From NCBI RefSeq assembly GCF_014489575.1, contig NZ_CP060789.1, positions 1,550,001 to 1,614,000 on the forward strand: a stretch of 64,000 nucleotides of DNA, read 5' to 3'. The position numbers were made by a program, and so were the translations under genes. The notes below the pieces were generated by a model. It was given only the letters and a program-made list of their open reading frames with translations. It was not told the origin of the DNA and searched no databases. The stretch comes from Tessaracoccus defluvii (GTDB taxonomy: Bacteria > Actinomycetota > Actinomycetes > Propionibacteriales > Propionibacteriaceae). Shown in pieces: positions 37,547-46,475 of this stretch; positions within the stretch are counted from its first letter, which is position 1; each line of letters starts with the position of its first letter.

Positions 37547-38245
37547 TCAGCGCAGCGGGTCGCCGATCGCACCGTCGCGCAGGGGTCCCTGGGCGAGCCT
37601 GGTGAGCAGGGGCCGCCCGGGCACGGCCTCGTCGATCCGCCGCAGCGCGCTCACGATGTCGTCGGGGCGCACCAGCGGGGTCTGGTGCACGGTGCGCACA
37701 CGGATCGTCACGTCGTCGGTCACCTCGGCGGTCAGGATCGCGGAGCGCACATCGAAGGTGCGCAGGCCGGTCTTTGTCATCCGTTCCACGGTGAACTCAT
37801 CGCGGCCCATGAGGTCGGCCAGAGCGGCGGCGAGGACGCCGTCCGCGGCGCCGTCGAGCCTGATCAGCCAGTCGGAGGCCTCGAGCAGCTCGCCGAGAGA
37901 CTCCGACACCGCCTCAGCCGCGTCCAGCACCTCGAAGCCCGCGGGGAGGACCTCGTTCAACGCGGCCACCACCTTCGCGGGATCACAGACGGACTTCAGG
38001 CCGAGCTCCACGTACTCGGCCTCCGACGCGGCCGACGTGGGCGCGGCGTTGGCGTACGAGATGCGGGGATGCGGCGTGAAGCCCGAGGAGTAGGCCATGG
38101 GGATCTCCGCCCGGCGCAGCGCCCGCTCGAGCGCCCTCCCGAAGTCGCGGTGCGAGGTGAATCTCGCGGGCCCGCGCTTCACGTAGCGGAGGCGGAGCTT
38201 CTGCGCAGGGGGTGCCTGCTGAACCGGCGGCTGTCGATTTCCCAC
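37547..38245 (-). CDS. TIGR03936 family (DUF2344) radical-SAM-associated protein
   Basis: 232 aa from GTG 38245. QKLRLRYVKRGPARFTSHRDF and PMAYSSGFTPHPRISYA are the conserved parts of this family, which is encoded next to, or fused with, a B12-binding-type radical SAM protein and upstream of rne. Function unknown; a role in RNA or cofactor modification is often supposed. Its expected partner gene is at 55.3-57.3 kb, so a 17 kb accessory block has come between them. Confidence 0.9.
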   Translation of the reverse strand: MGNRQPPVQQAPPAQKLRLRYVKRGPARFTSHRDFGRALERALRRAEIPMAYSSGFTPHPRISYANAAPTSAASEAEYVELGLKSVCDPAKVVAALNEVLPAGFEVLDAAEAVSESLGELLEASDWLIRLDGAADGVLAAALADLMGRDEFTVERMTKTGLRTFDVRSAILTAEVTDDVTIRVRTVHQTPLVRPDDIVSALRRIDEAVPGRPLLTRLAQGPLRDGAIGDPLR

Positions 38246-38316
38246 GGGGAGGGAGTCTACCGGCGCGGCACCGGAAGCCGGGTATCGTGGCCGACCGGAT
38301 CGAAGGAGGGCTGCCC

Positions 38317-39498
38317 ATGGAGACGCTCCGCCGATGGATGCCACTGGTGGCCCTGCTGTGTCTGGCCTTCAACCTGCGCCCGGTCGCCGTCTCGGTGGGC
38401 CCGGTGCTCACCGAGATCACCGCGGAACTGGGGCTCACCGGGACGACAGCCGGTCTGCTGACGTCGCTGCCCACCCTGTGCTTCGCCGCCTTCGGCGCCG
38501 CTGCCCCGTGGGTGGCCCGGAAGCTGGGTGACCACGGGACCATCGCCGTCGCTCTCCTCGCGCTCATCGCCGGCCAGGTTCTGCGGCTACTGGCCGACGA
38601 CGCCGTCGGTTTCCTCCTCGCCTCGGCGCTGGCGCTGGCCGGCATGGCGATGGCCAATGTGCTCCTTCCCTCCCTGGTGCGGCAGCACTATCCGGACCGC
38701 ATCGGGCTGGTCACTGCGCTCTACTCGCTGACCCTCACCATCGGGGTGACGGTCGCCAGCATGGCGACGGTGCCGCTGGCCGTCGCGCTCGGCGGCTGGC
38801 GGGCGGGGCTCGGGACGATCGTGATCGCGGCCGTCGTCGCCCTCCTGTTCTGGCTGCCGATGCTGCGGGGCGGGCACGCCACCCGTGGCGCCCGGGGCGA
38901 CGCGGTGACGCTGCGACACATCGCGCGGACCCGGCTGGGCTGGGCGCTCGCCGTGTTTTTCGGGATCCAGTCCGCCCAGGCGTACTCGATCTTCGGCTGG
39001 CTCGCCTCCGTGTACCGGTCGGCCGGCCTCGACGAGGTGCAGGCGGGGCTGATGCTGGGCATCGCCACCGGGGTCGGCATCGTTCCTGCCTTCCTCATCC
39101 CCGCCTACGTGGCGCGGACGCCCAACCCAACCGGCCTGTTCCTGGCGATCATGGGGTTCCTGTTCGCCGGCTACCTGGGGCTGATCTTCGCCCCGACGGC
39201 GGCGCCGTGGCTGTGGGCCGTGTTCCTCGCCCTGGGGACGGCGTCCTTCCCCCTCCTGCTGGCGCTGTTCGGAACCCGCGCGAGGACCCCGGCCGCGACG
39301 GCCGCGTTGAGCGGGTTCGCCCAGTCGGTGGGCTACGTCATCGCGACAATGGGGCCGCTGTCGTTCGGGATCCTGCACTCGCTCACGGGACGGTGGGAGC
39401 CGTCGATGTGGGTCCAGCTCGTCCTTGCCGTCCCCATGATCGTGGCCGGGCTCTACGCCTGCAGGCCCCGGCTCATCGAGGATCAGCTCAGGGCCTGA
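38317..39498 (+). CDS. MFS transporter of the CynX/NimT type
   Basis: 393 aa from ATG 38317 after AAGGAGGG. Twelve hydrophobic segments; LAFNLRPVAVSVGPVLTEI near the start and GLVTALYSLTLTIGVTVAS in the middle are typical of the cyanate/2-nitroimidazole (CynX/NimT) MFS branch. Probably an efflux pump or anion transporter in the cell membrane. Oriented away from the DUF2344 gene. Confidence 0.85.
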   Translation: METLRRWMPLVALLCLAFNLRPVAVSVGPVLTEITAELGLTGTTAGLLTSLPTLCFAAFGAAAPWVARKLGDHGTIAVALLALIAGQVLRLLADDAVGFLLASALALAGMAMANVLLPSLVRQHYPDRIGLVTALYSLTLTIGVTVASMATVPLAVALGGWRAGLGTIVIAAVVALLFWLPMLRGGHATRGARGDAVTLRHIARTRLGWALAVFFGIQSAQAYSIFGWLASVYRSAGLDEVQAGLMLGIATGVGIVPAFLIPAYVARTPNPTGLFLAIMGFLFAGYLGLIFAPTAAPWLWAVFLALGTASFPLLLALFGTRARTPAATAALSGFAQSVGYVIATMGPLSFGILHSLTGRWEPSMWVQLVLAVPMIVAGLYACRPRLIEDQLRA

Positions 39499-39513
39499 GC
39501 CGGGCCACAATCC

Positions 39514-40997
39514 TCAGCGCTTCCGGTAGAGGTTCTTTGTCTGGTAGACGGGCTCCGACGTGACGTTGACGCCGAGGCTGCGCAGTATCCCCGCATCCAC
39601 GCTGCCGAGGATCACTGTCGAGTGCATGTCGCAGCCGCGCAGCTGCTTGAGCTGGGCCAGCGCGTCACGTGCCAGCGCGTCGTCCCGGGCACTGACCGAC
39701 AGGGCGATGAGCACCTCGTCGGTGTGCAGCCGCGGATTCCGGCTTCCCAGGTGTTGCGTCTTGAGCGTCTGGATCGGCTCGATCGTCTCGGGCGCGAGCA
39801 GTCGGACCCCTGCATCGATCCCGGCCAGGTCCTTCAGCGCATCGAGCAGCATCGCCGAACACGCACCGAGCAGCGGCGACGTCTTCCCTGTGACGATGCG
39901 GCCGTCGGGGAGCTCGATCGCGGCCGCCGGCGCCTTCGTCCGACGCTCCACCTCCAGCGCGGGGACGACCACGGGACGGTCCTCCCGCACGACCCCCAGC
40001 TGGCTCATGGTCAGCGCGATCCGGTCCGAGGCAGTGGGCTCCAGGTCGTCGCGGTGCTCGGTGACGAGGGCGTGGAAGTAGCGGCGGATGATCTCCTGCT
40101 TGGAGGCCTCGCGCACGACGGCGTCGTCCGAGATGCACACGCCGGCCATGTTCACCCCATGTCGGTGGGCGACTGGTAGGGCGAGGATCCCGTGAGCCGC
40201 TCGAAAAGCAGCTTGAGCACCGGGAAGATCTCGACGTCACGGTTGTAGTTGACGACCTGTTCGCCGTAGGCGGCAAGGTGGTACGGGTCGATCATGTTCA
40301 CGTCATCGAGGTCCGCCGTCGCCGCCTCGTAGGCCAGGTTGACGGGGTGGTCGAGCGGGAGGTTCCAGATCGGGAAGGTCTCGTATTTGGCGTAGCCGGA
40401 CGTGATGCCACGCTGATGGTCGTGGTACAGCTGCGACAGGCAGGTCGCCATCTTGCCGCTGCCGGGGCCGGGCGCCGTGACGACGACGAGGTCACGCTCG
40501 GTCTCGATGTACTCGTTGCGGCCGTAGCCCGCGTCGCTGACGATGTGCGCGACATCGCTCGGATACCCCTTGATCGGGTAGTGCCGGTAGACCTTCACCC
40601 CGGCCCGTTCCAGCTTCCGCTTGAATGCGCGGGCCTGCCGGTGCTCATCGGTCACCTGCGTGATGACGACGCTTCCCACGAACAGTCCGTAGGAGCGGAA
40701 CTCGTCGATCAGCCGCAGCACGTCCGACTCATAGGTGATGCCGAGGTCGGCTCGCACCTTGCTTCCGCCGATGTCATGGGAGCTGACCGCCACGACGATC
40801 TCCACCTCGTCGCGGAGTTCGTGGAGCATCGCGATCTTGTTGTCGGGGGTGAAGCCCGGCAGCACGCGCGACGCGTGGTGGTCGTCGAAGAGCTTTCCGC
40901 CGAACTCGAGATACAGCTTGCCGCCGAAGCGCCGCCGCCTCTCGGCTATGTGCTCCGACTGGAGCGCCAGGTACCGTTCTCGGTCAAATCCCACCAT
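39514..40997 (-). CDS. DUF1846 family protein (frame break near 40156)
   Basis: Joined length 494 aa, the usual size. The N-terminal part [36 protein letters not shown] and [20 protein letters not shown] (P-loop-like) is in one frame and ends [10 protein letters not shown]. One base added in CCCC 40155-40158 gives [14 protein letters not shown] and the C-terminal part to 39514. A second open frame starting at 40155 is therefore not a separate gene. DUF1846 proteins are well conserved, cytosolic and of unknown function, with an ATPase-like fold in the solved structure. Confidence 0.88.
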
Positions 40998-41177
40998 GCG
41001 TGCCACGGATGTCGATCGTATCGTGCCTGTGGCTTCGTTCGCTTGGTGGCGGGGTTTTTGCAGCGCTCCGTGGCGGTCTTGTTGCCGCGATCACGCAGGA
41101 CTGGCTGCAGGTAGGTGTCGCGGTCTGAACCGAGAGGGGTGCGCCCGGTCGGGGCCGTTTGGATCGCTGCCGCTACG

Positions 41178-41780
41178 TCAGAGTCCGAAGGCTCCGCCGC
41201 TGACGAGGATCACGATGCCGAGGCCGATGAGAACGATGGGGAAGAGGATGTGCTCCCAGCGTTCGAGCACTTCGGCGATCGGGGGGCGGGTGGCGACGAA
41301 CTTTGCCAGGGCCACCAGGACCGCGACGAGCGCGAGGAAGACGATGCAGTAGGCGACTACTGCGAGAGGTTCCACGCTGAGGAAGACAGGGGTGTAGACG
41401 CCGATATTGTCGCCGCCGTTGGCAAGGGTGACGCCTGCGACTGTCCACACGCCGACCTTCTTGCCGGCAACCTTGGCCTCGTCGTCATCGTCGTCATCGT
41501 CTCCGCGCCAGGCCTGCCATCCGGCCCAGAGGCCGAGGCCCAGAGGGATGAGACCGAAGTACGGGATGGCTGCCGAGGGCAGGAATGCTCCGGCACCGAT
41601 GGTCACCAGGACCGCGGCACCGAGGATGCCGGCGAATCCGAGGTACTGGCCGGCCAGAATGCGGGCGGTAGTGCCGCGCTGGCCTGCCCCTCGCGCGAAG
41701 AAGAGGGAGAGCACGATGATGTCGTCGATGTTGGTCGCTGCGAACAGGCCCATCGCCTGCAAGACCGAGGTGAGGATCAT
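41178..41780 (-). CDS. cadD: CadD-type cadmium resistance transporter (copy 1)
   Basis: 200 aa, five to six membrane helices. AATNIDDIIVLSLFFARG near the start, an Asp-rich cytosolic loop (seven consecutive Asp), NGGDNIGVYTPVF and ERWEHILFPIVLIGLG are the CadD signatures. It exports cadmium across the cell membrane (LysE superfamily). Its ATG overlaps the cmtR stop by 3 bases, so expression is under that Cd sensor. A paralogue with the same layout lies at 48.4 kb in opposite orientation. Confidence 0.9.
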   Translation of the reverse strand: MILTSVLQAMGLFAATNIDDIIVLSLFFARGAGQRGTTARILAGQYLGFAGILGAAVLVTIGAGAFLPSAAIPYFGLIPLGLGLWAGWQAWRGDDDDDDDEAKVAGKKVGVWTVAGVTLANGGDNIGVYTPVFLSVEPLAVVAYCIVFLALVAVLVALAKFVATRPPIAEVLERWEHILFPIVLIGLGIVILVSGGAFGL

Positions 41781-42136
41781 GCGCCCTCCCCAGCTGCGTC
41801 GCATCCGGGAAGCGAGCAGGCGGGATCGATGCACGGGGCGTCTTCGTCCACTGCCAGGGTGGCATCGACCAGTGCCGTCAGCGCCTGCGCCAGGTGCGAA
41901 TCGGCGATCTCATATCGTGTCCGACGACCCTCGGGCTCGGAGACGACGATCCCGCAATCGCGCAGGCATGCCAGGTGGTTGGACACGTTCGGGCGTGTCA
42001 GGTCCAGATCTCGGGCCAGTTCCGCCGGGTAAGCGGGATGGTCGAGCAGGGTCAAGATGATCCGGGATCGAGTGGGGTCGGCCAGTGCACGACCCAGGCG
42101 GTTCATCACGTCGAGACGCGAAGCAATAGTCAGCAT
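41777..42136 (-). CDS. cmtR: CmtR-type ArsR regulator, Cd/Pb sensor (copy 1)
   Basis: 119 aa winged helix. Cys57 and Cys61 lie in the recognition helix (HLACLRDCG) and Cys102 in DAPCIDPAC. These three positions equal the Cys57/Cys61/Cys102 metal site of Mycobacterium tuberculosis CmtR, a Cd(II)/Pb(II) sensor. Metal binding releases the operator. ATG 42136 lies 7 nt after a TATAGT -10 box, suggesting a leaderless transcript. Overlaps cadD downstream. Confidence 0.93.
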   Translation of the reverse strand: MLTIASRLDVMNRLGRALADPTRSRIILTLLDHPAYPAELARDLDLTRPNVSNHLACLRDCGIVVSEPEGRRTRYEIADSHLAQALTALVDATLAVDEDAPCIDPACSLPGCDAAGEGA

Positions 42137-42149
42137 GAACTGAACTATA
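42126..42149 (-). promoter_or_regulatory. Promoter/operator of cmtR copy 1 spanning its start codon
   Basis: On the minus strand TATAGT (42149-42144) lies 7 nt before the ATG, so transcription likely starts at or next to it. ATAGTTCAG and CTGACTAT form an imperfect inverted repeat that encloses the -10 box and the start codon. The same arrangement occurs at the second cmtR (46104-46126), supporting a CmtR site. Confidence 0.55.
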
Positions 42150-42359
42150 CAGCGCGAACTGAACACTCGGTCACAGGCGTCAGCCCAGATCGCATGCCCG
42201 CAAGGGGATCCTTCACCGGGACAGCGGCCGACGGCAGGCCGGAGGAATAGGCGTCGCGATAGGGTGCACCCCGCGCAACAGAACCGTTGCGAAAGGTCTA
42301 ACACCCCAACGCAACAGAGTGGGCCGCCATGCGCTGCCACGGGCCCGTGAACTTCGGTG

Positions 42360-42757
42360 TCACAGGTAGCGGCAGACATCCTCGGGGGAGCACGTGGCCG
42401 GGTCGCCGGCGGCGGCGTCCTCGCGCAGGTCGGCGATCGTGGTGCGTAGCTGCGCGAGCTCGGCGAGTTGCCGGTCGATCACATCAAGGCGGGTGTCGAG
42501 CAGGTCGGTGACGTGCCGGCAGGGGGCCTGCCCCGGTCGCGGATGTCCAGCACCTGACCGATCTGGGCCAGGGTCAGCCCGGCCGCTTGCCCCCGGCGGA
42601 TGAAGTCCAGCCGGTCGAGCACCTCGGCGCCGTAGTCCCGGTAGCCCGCCGGGGTGCGGTCCGCGGCGGGTAGCAGCCCGACCTCCTCGTAGTACCGCAG
42701 GGTCTTGCTCGTCGTGCCCGACGCCCGAGCCACCTCACCGATCCGCATGCCACTCAT
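42360..42757 (-). CDS. MerR-family heavy-metal-responsive regulator (frame break near 42532)
   Basis: Joined length 132 aa. N-terminal MRIGEVARASGTTSKTLRYYEEVGLL is the MerR helix-turn-helix. The frame breaks at CCCC 42531-42534; one base restores RGQAPCRHVTDLLDTRLD, a dimerisation helix and the end CSPEDVCRYL. Cys80, Cys123 and Cys129 are candidate metal ligands. Divergent from the mercuric-reductase gene and sharing a perfect palindromic operator with it. Spacing of the cysteines differs from classic Hg-MerR, so the metal specificity is open. Confidence 0.83.
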
Positions 42758-42765
42758 TCTCCCCC

Positions 42766-42791
42766 TTGACCTTCCAGTGCACTGGAAGGTC
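42766..42791. promoter_or_regulatory. MerR-type operator between merR and merA
   Basis: TTGACC (42766-42771) as -35 of merA overlaps a perfect 24 bp palindrome at 42768-42791 with arms GACCTTCCAG and CTGGAAGGTC around TGCA. MerR-family activators bind such dyads in the long spacer between -35 and -10. A clear -10 is not obvious, but the ribosome site AAGGAGG (42808-42814) precedes the merA ATG. Confidence 0.75.
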
Positions 42792-42819
42792 GATCCTGAG
42801 GGCGATGAAGGAGGAGTTC

Positions 42820-44268
42820 ATGACGGCAACGGCTAACAGCAGGTCGTATGACCTGGCAATGATCGGGTCCGGTGGGGCGGCGTTCGCGGCCGCGATCCGC
42901 GCCACCAACCTCGGCAGACGGGTGGTGATGATCGAGCGTGGCACCGTCGGCGGTACCTGCGTGAACACCGGGTGCGTGCCCTCCAAGGCCTTGCTCGCGA
43001 CCGCCGAGGCCCGCCACGTCACACTCGACGCCTCCCGGTTCCCCGGCCTGCCGCTCCCCGAAGTCCGGCCGGTCGACATGCCCGCCTTGATCGCCGGCAA
43101 GGATCGGCTCGTCGGGTCACTGCGTGGCGAGAAGTACCTGGACCTGGCCACCGAGTACGGATGGGATCTCCACCCCGGGGACGCCACGTTCGTCGGCACA
43201 CCCAGCGAGCCGGCACTGCGCGTCACCGGCCCTGACGGCACGGTGGAGACGGTCCGGGCCGCGCACTACCTCATCGCCACCGGCTCCAGGCCCTGGGCGC
43301 CGCCGGTCCCCGGCCTGCAGGAGGCCGGTTACCTGACCTCGACCACCGCGATGGAACTGGACCACGTCCCGGAGTCGCTGCTGGTCATCGGCGGCGGCTA
43401 CGTCGCGATGGAGCAGGCCCAGCTCTTCGCTCGGCTCGGCGTCCGGGTCACCATGCTGGTCCGCTCACGGCTGGCGTCCCAGGAAGAACCCGAGGCGTCC
43501 ACCGCCCTGGATGAGATCTTCACGGACGAAGGCATCCAGATCATCCGCGGCGCGGTGCCCAGCGCGGTCCGCCGCGACCCGGCCACCGGCGAGGTCACGG
43601 TCACTGCCACCACCACTGACGGCTCACAGGAACTCCGGGCGGCCGAGGTACTCGTCGCCACCGGGCGCCGCCCGGTCACCGCCACGCTCGGTCTCGACAC
43701 CGTCGACGTGCGCACCGGCGACCACGGCGAGGTGGTCGTCGACAGCCATCTGCGCAGCACCAACCCGCGCGTCTGGGCTGCCGGTGACGTCACCGCCCAC
43801 CGTCAGTTCGTGTACGTCGCCGCGGCCCACGGCGCCCTCGTCGCCGACAACGCCCTCACCGGCGCCGGCCTCGAGGTCGACTACCGCCACCTGCCCCGGG
43901 TCGTGTTCACCAGCCCCGCCCTGGCCGCCGTCGGGATGACCGAACGGCAGGCCTCCGCTGCCGGGATCCGCTACGACAGCCGTGTCCTGTCACTCGCGCA
44001 CGTCCCACGCGCGATCGTCAACCGCGACACCCGCGGGTTCATCAAGATGGTCACCGACGCCGACACCGGCCGCATCATCGGCATTACCGCCCTGGCCCAG
44101 GACGCCGGCGACCTCGCCGCCGCCGGGGTCTACATGCTCGAGGCCGGCATGACCACCAGCCAGGTCGCCAACCTCTGGAGCCCCTACCTGACCATGGCCG
44201 AAGGCCTCAAGCTCACCGCGCAGGCCTTCACCACCGACATCGCCAAGCTCTCCTGCTGCGCGGCGTGA
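42820..44268 (+). CDS. merA: Mercuric reductase (MerA-like flavoprotein disulfide reductase)
   Basis: 482 aa from ATG 42820, which follows AAGGAGG by 5 nt. FAD site MIGSGGAAFAAAIRA, redox pair GGTCVNTGCVPSKALL, NAD(P)H site LLVIGGGYVAMEQAQ, and the C-terminal vicinal cysteines LSCCAA that bind Hg(II). It reduces Hg(II) to Hg(0) in the cytosol. The N-terminal NmerA domain is absent. No merT, merP or merB nearby, so uptake proteins are missing. Controlled by the divergent MerR. Confidence 0.9.
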   Translation: MTATANSRSYDLAMIGSGGAAFAAAIRATNLGRRVVMIERGTVGGTCVNTGCVPSKALLATAEARHVTLDASRFPGLPLPEVRPVDMPALIAGKDRLVGSLRGEKYLDLATEYGWDLHPGDATFVGTPSEPALRVTGPDGTVETVRAAHYLIATGSRPWAPPVPGLQEAGYLTSTTAMELDHVPESLLVIGGGYVAMEQAQLFARLGVRVTMLVRSRLASQEEPEASTALDEIFTDEGIQIIRGAVPSAVRRDPATGEVTVTATTTDGSQELRAAEVLVATGRRPVTATLGLDTVDVRTGDHGEVVVDSHLRSTNPRVWAAGDVTAHRQFVYVAAAHGALVADNALTGAGLEVDYRHLPRVVFTSPALAAVGMTERQASAAGIRYDSRVLSLAHVPRAIVNRDTRGFIKMVTDADTGRIIGITALAQDAGDLAAAGVYMLEAGMTTSQVANLWSPYLTMAEGLKLTAQAFTTDIAKLSCCAA

Positions 44269-44538
44269 ACCTGCCCCGCACACAGGGACACCGATAGGGG
44301 ACCGCCTCGCCCCGGGGCGCGAGACAAGAAAATGGGCGCCGATCAGCCCTACTTACTGGCACCCCTGCGTATCGGACCTGCAACCACCGGGAGTTCAGTC
44401 GATGCAAGAACTCCCGTCCCAGGCCTATATCTGGACGTCTTCACGACCTCTACGTGCTCGACCCGACGAGGACAGCACTGGACGACGCGATGACCGCCTT
44501 GCGGCGCCGCCATGAGGCCGCGGTCCGTTTGGGCCGCG

Positions 44539-44679
44539 TCACCGCACCACCATGACCACGATCGTCACCACGTAAGCCGCGGCGACCAGACCGATCCCCA
44601 GCAGGGTGAGCACCACCCCGCGCCGGGCCGGCCGCTGGCCCTCGTCCGGCCCGGGGCCCTTGCCGTGCTTCGCGGTCAT
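44539..44679 (-). CDS. Small single-pass membrane protein (46 aa)
   Basis: From ATG 44679, after AGGAG, 46 codons encode a basic, Gly/Pro-rich N-terminus (MTAKHGKGPGPDEG) and one hydrophobic helix (VVLTLLGIGLVAAAYVVTIV). It lies 64 bp downstream of the CDF exporter on the same strand. Good ribosome site and codon use support expression. Function unknown; small membrane proteins beside exporters may act as subunits, but this is inference. Confidence 0.5.
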   Translation of the reverse strand: MTAKHGKGPGPDEGQRPARRGVVLTLLGIGLVAAAYVVTIVVMVVR

Positions 44680-44743
44680 CGCGCGCTCCTAAGACGTTGC
44701 TCAAGCATGTGCGGCTCTCGCGAGCGGGCTTCCGTGCCGAGTG

Positions 44744-45655
44744 CTACCAGCTCAGGTCGTGACAGCCGTCGCTGCCGGCGCCCTCCACCTGCAAGGTGGC
44801 ATGGGCGATACCGTAACGGTCGCGCAGCACCCGGCGCGCGCCGGCAAGCACGGCGCCGTGGTCCGCGCCCTGGTCAGCGACCAGGTGGGCCGTGGCCACG
44901 TTCATCCCCGACGTCAGGGTCCACAGGTGCAGGTCGTGGACCTCCTCCACCCCCTCGACCGCGTCCAGGTCACCGGCGACGTCCTCCGGGTCCACCCCTT
45001 CCGGGGCGTGCTGGCCCAGCACCGCGATCACCTGCCTGCCCAGAACCACTGCCCGGATGATGACGAAGACCGCGATGAGCGCCGCGACCACGACGTCCCA
45101 GATCGGCTGGCCGGTGAGGATGATCAGCACGCCGGCGACCATGACACCCACCGACCCGGCGGCGTCGGCGATCACCTCGTAGTAGGCGCCCTTGACGTTC
45201 AGGCTGTCCTTGGCCCCGCTGCGCAGCAGCAGCATGGAGATGATGTTGATCACCAGGCCGGCGAAGCCGACCGCGAGCATGGCGCCGGAGGCCACCTCCG
45301 GCGCGTCGCCCAGCCGGCTGATGGCCTCGACCACCACGTACACCCCGACCGCGAGCATCGCCAGCACCGCCAACGCCGAGGCGAACACCTCGGCCCGGTA
45401 GGAGCCATAGGTGCGTCGCCCTGTGGAGTCCGGCCGGCTCGCGATGCGCGTCGCCAGCAGCGCCGCACCCAGCACCACCACATCGGCAGCCATGTGCCCG
45501 GCATCCGACAGCAGCGCCAACGACCCCGACACCAGCCCCGCGACCAGCTCGATCAGGAAGAAGCCCGCCGTCAGGGCGAACGCCCCCGCCAGCCGCCGAC
45601 GGTAGCGGCCACCGGCATGCCCGGTCGCCGGGGCATGGCTGTGTCCCGCCCCCAT
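44744..45655 (-). CDS. Cation diffusion facilitator, CzcD/ZitB type
   Basis: 303 aa. His-containing N-terminus (GHSHAPATGH), six membrane helices, SDAGHMAAD in TM2 and EVIADAAGSVG in TM5 as the metal site, and a C-terminal cytosolic domain (EGVEEVHDLHLWTLTSG). Exports Zn(II), Cd(II) or Co(II) against protons. Its ATG overlaps the stop of the SmtB-like regulator by one base, so it is controlled by it. Confidence 0.9.
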   Translation of the reverse strand: MGAGHSHAPATGHAGGRYRRRLAGAFALTAGFFLIELVAGLVSGSLALLSDAGHMAADVVVLGAALLATRIASRPDSTGRRTYGSYRAEVFASALAVLAMLAVGVYVVVEAISRLGDAPEVASGAMLAVGFAGLVINIISMLLLRSGAKDSLNVKGAYYEVIADAAGSVGVMVAGVLIILTGQPIWDVVVAALIAVFVIIRAVVLGRQVIAVLGQHAPEGVDPEDVAGDLDAVEGVEEVHDLHLWTLTSGMNVATAHLVADQGADHGAVLAGARRVLRDRYGIAHATLQVEGAGSDGCHDLSW

Positions 45656-46029
45656 CAGCCCTGCCCCTCGTGGCGGGCGTGCTCACGGGAGACGTCCAGC
45701 AGCATCCGCACATGCCCGTCAGCGAGGCGGTAGTACACCATCCGCCCCTCCCGGCGGTTCTCGACCACCCCAGCGGTACGCAGCACCCGCAGCACATGGG
45801 ACACCGACGCCTCCGCGACATCGACCGACGCCGCCAGGTCACACACGCACAGCTCGCCGGCCTCCAGCAACGCATACAGCACCCGGGCACGGCGCGGGTC
45901 CCCCAGGAGCTTGAACAGCCCGGCCAACCTGCCGGCCTCGCGCTCGTCGGGGATCCTCTCCCGGGTCAGCGCCACCTTCTCCGGATGGACGGCGGTGACC
46001 TGACACGAATCCAACGGCGTCACACTCAT
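45655..46029 (-). CDS. SmtB/CzrA-like ArsR regulator
   Basis: 124 aa winged helix. Two potential metal sites: ELCVCDLA in helix 3 (CadC-like), and in helix 5 DGH followed by ten residues and HARH, an exact D-x-H-x10-H-x2-H zinc site as in SmtB/CzrA/NmtR. It therefore probably senses Zn(II) and represses the overlapping CDF gene. ATG 46029 lies 6 nt after TATGGT, again suggesting leaderless mRNA. Divergent from the second cmtR. Confidence 0.88.
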   Translation of the reverse strand: MSVTPLDSCQVTAVHPEKVALTRERIPDEREAGRLAGLFKLLGDPRRARVLYALLEAGELCVCDLAASVDVAEASVSHVLRVLRTAGVVENRREGRMVYYRLADGHVRMLLDVSREHARHEGQG

Positions 46030-46062
46030 GCCACGACCATACACCAATGCAGATGTGCAGAT
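46030..46062 (-). promoter_or_regulatory. Promoter region of the SmtB-like/CDF operon
   Basis: TATGGT on the minus strand (46041-46036) is 6 nt before the ATG. Just upstream, TGCAGAT occurs twice (46048-46054 and 46056-46062) as a direct repeat with 8 bp period, a possible repressor site. Confidence 0.4.
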
Positions 46063-46103
46063 ATCAGCAGCGGGAGCCACACACGAGAGGTCAGCAGGTT
46101 CTG

Positions 46104-46126
46104 TATGGTCAGCGCATGCTGACTAT
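46104..46126 (+). promoter_or_regulatory. Promoter/operator of cmtR copy 2 spanning its start codon
   Basis: TATGGT (46104-46109) lies 6 nt before ATG 46116. ATGGTCAG (46105-46112) and CTGACTAT (46119-46126) form an inverted repeat (one mismatch) around the start codon, matching the element at cmtR copy 1. Confidence 0.55.
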
Positions 46127-46475
46127 TGCTTCGCGGCTGGACGTGATGAACCGGCTGGGCCGGGCGATGGCCGACCCGACCCGCTCCCGCATCCTCATGA
46201 CACTCCTCGAGGGCCCGAGCTACCCGGCGGTACTCGCCCGCGACCTAGGCCTGACCCGGTCGAACGTGTCGAACCACCTCACCTGCCTGCGGGACTGCGG
46301 CATCGTCGTGGCCGAGCCCGAGGGGCGCCAGACGCGGTACGAGATCGCCGACCCCCACCTGGGGGCGGCGATGACCGCGCTGGTCGAGGTGACGCTGGCC
46401 GTCGATGAGAACGCCCCGTGCGTGGATGCCACCTGCACGGTGCCCGGCTGCTGCCCGAGCGGGACCGTGGCATGA
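46116..46475 (+). CDS. cmtR: CmtR-type ArsR regulator, Cd/Pb sensor (copy 2)
   Basis: 119 aa, the same length as copy 1 and closely similar. Cys57, Cys61 (HLTCLRDCG) and Cys102 (NAPCVDATC) again match the M. tuberculosis CmtR metal site. It overlaps the P-type ATPase start (ATGA), giving an auto-regulated cmtR-ctpG-cadD operon. Two more Cys near the C-terminus (PGCC) are not in the classic site. Confidence 0.93.
   Translation: MLTIASRLDVMNRLGRAMADPTRSRILMTLLEGPSYPAVLARDLGLTRSNVSNHLTCLRDCGIVVAEPEGRQTRYEIADPHLGAAMTALVEVTLAVDENAPCVDATCTVPGCCPSGTVA

Noticed and set aside
34533..38093. 1186-codon plus-strand open frame
   Set aside because: Antisense to rne and the DUF2344 gene, with Val/Gly/Arg-rich low-complexity product.
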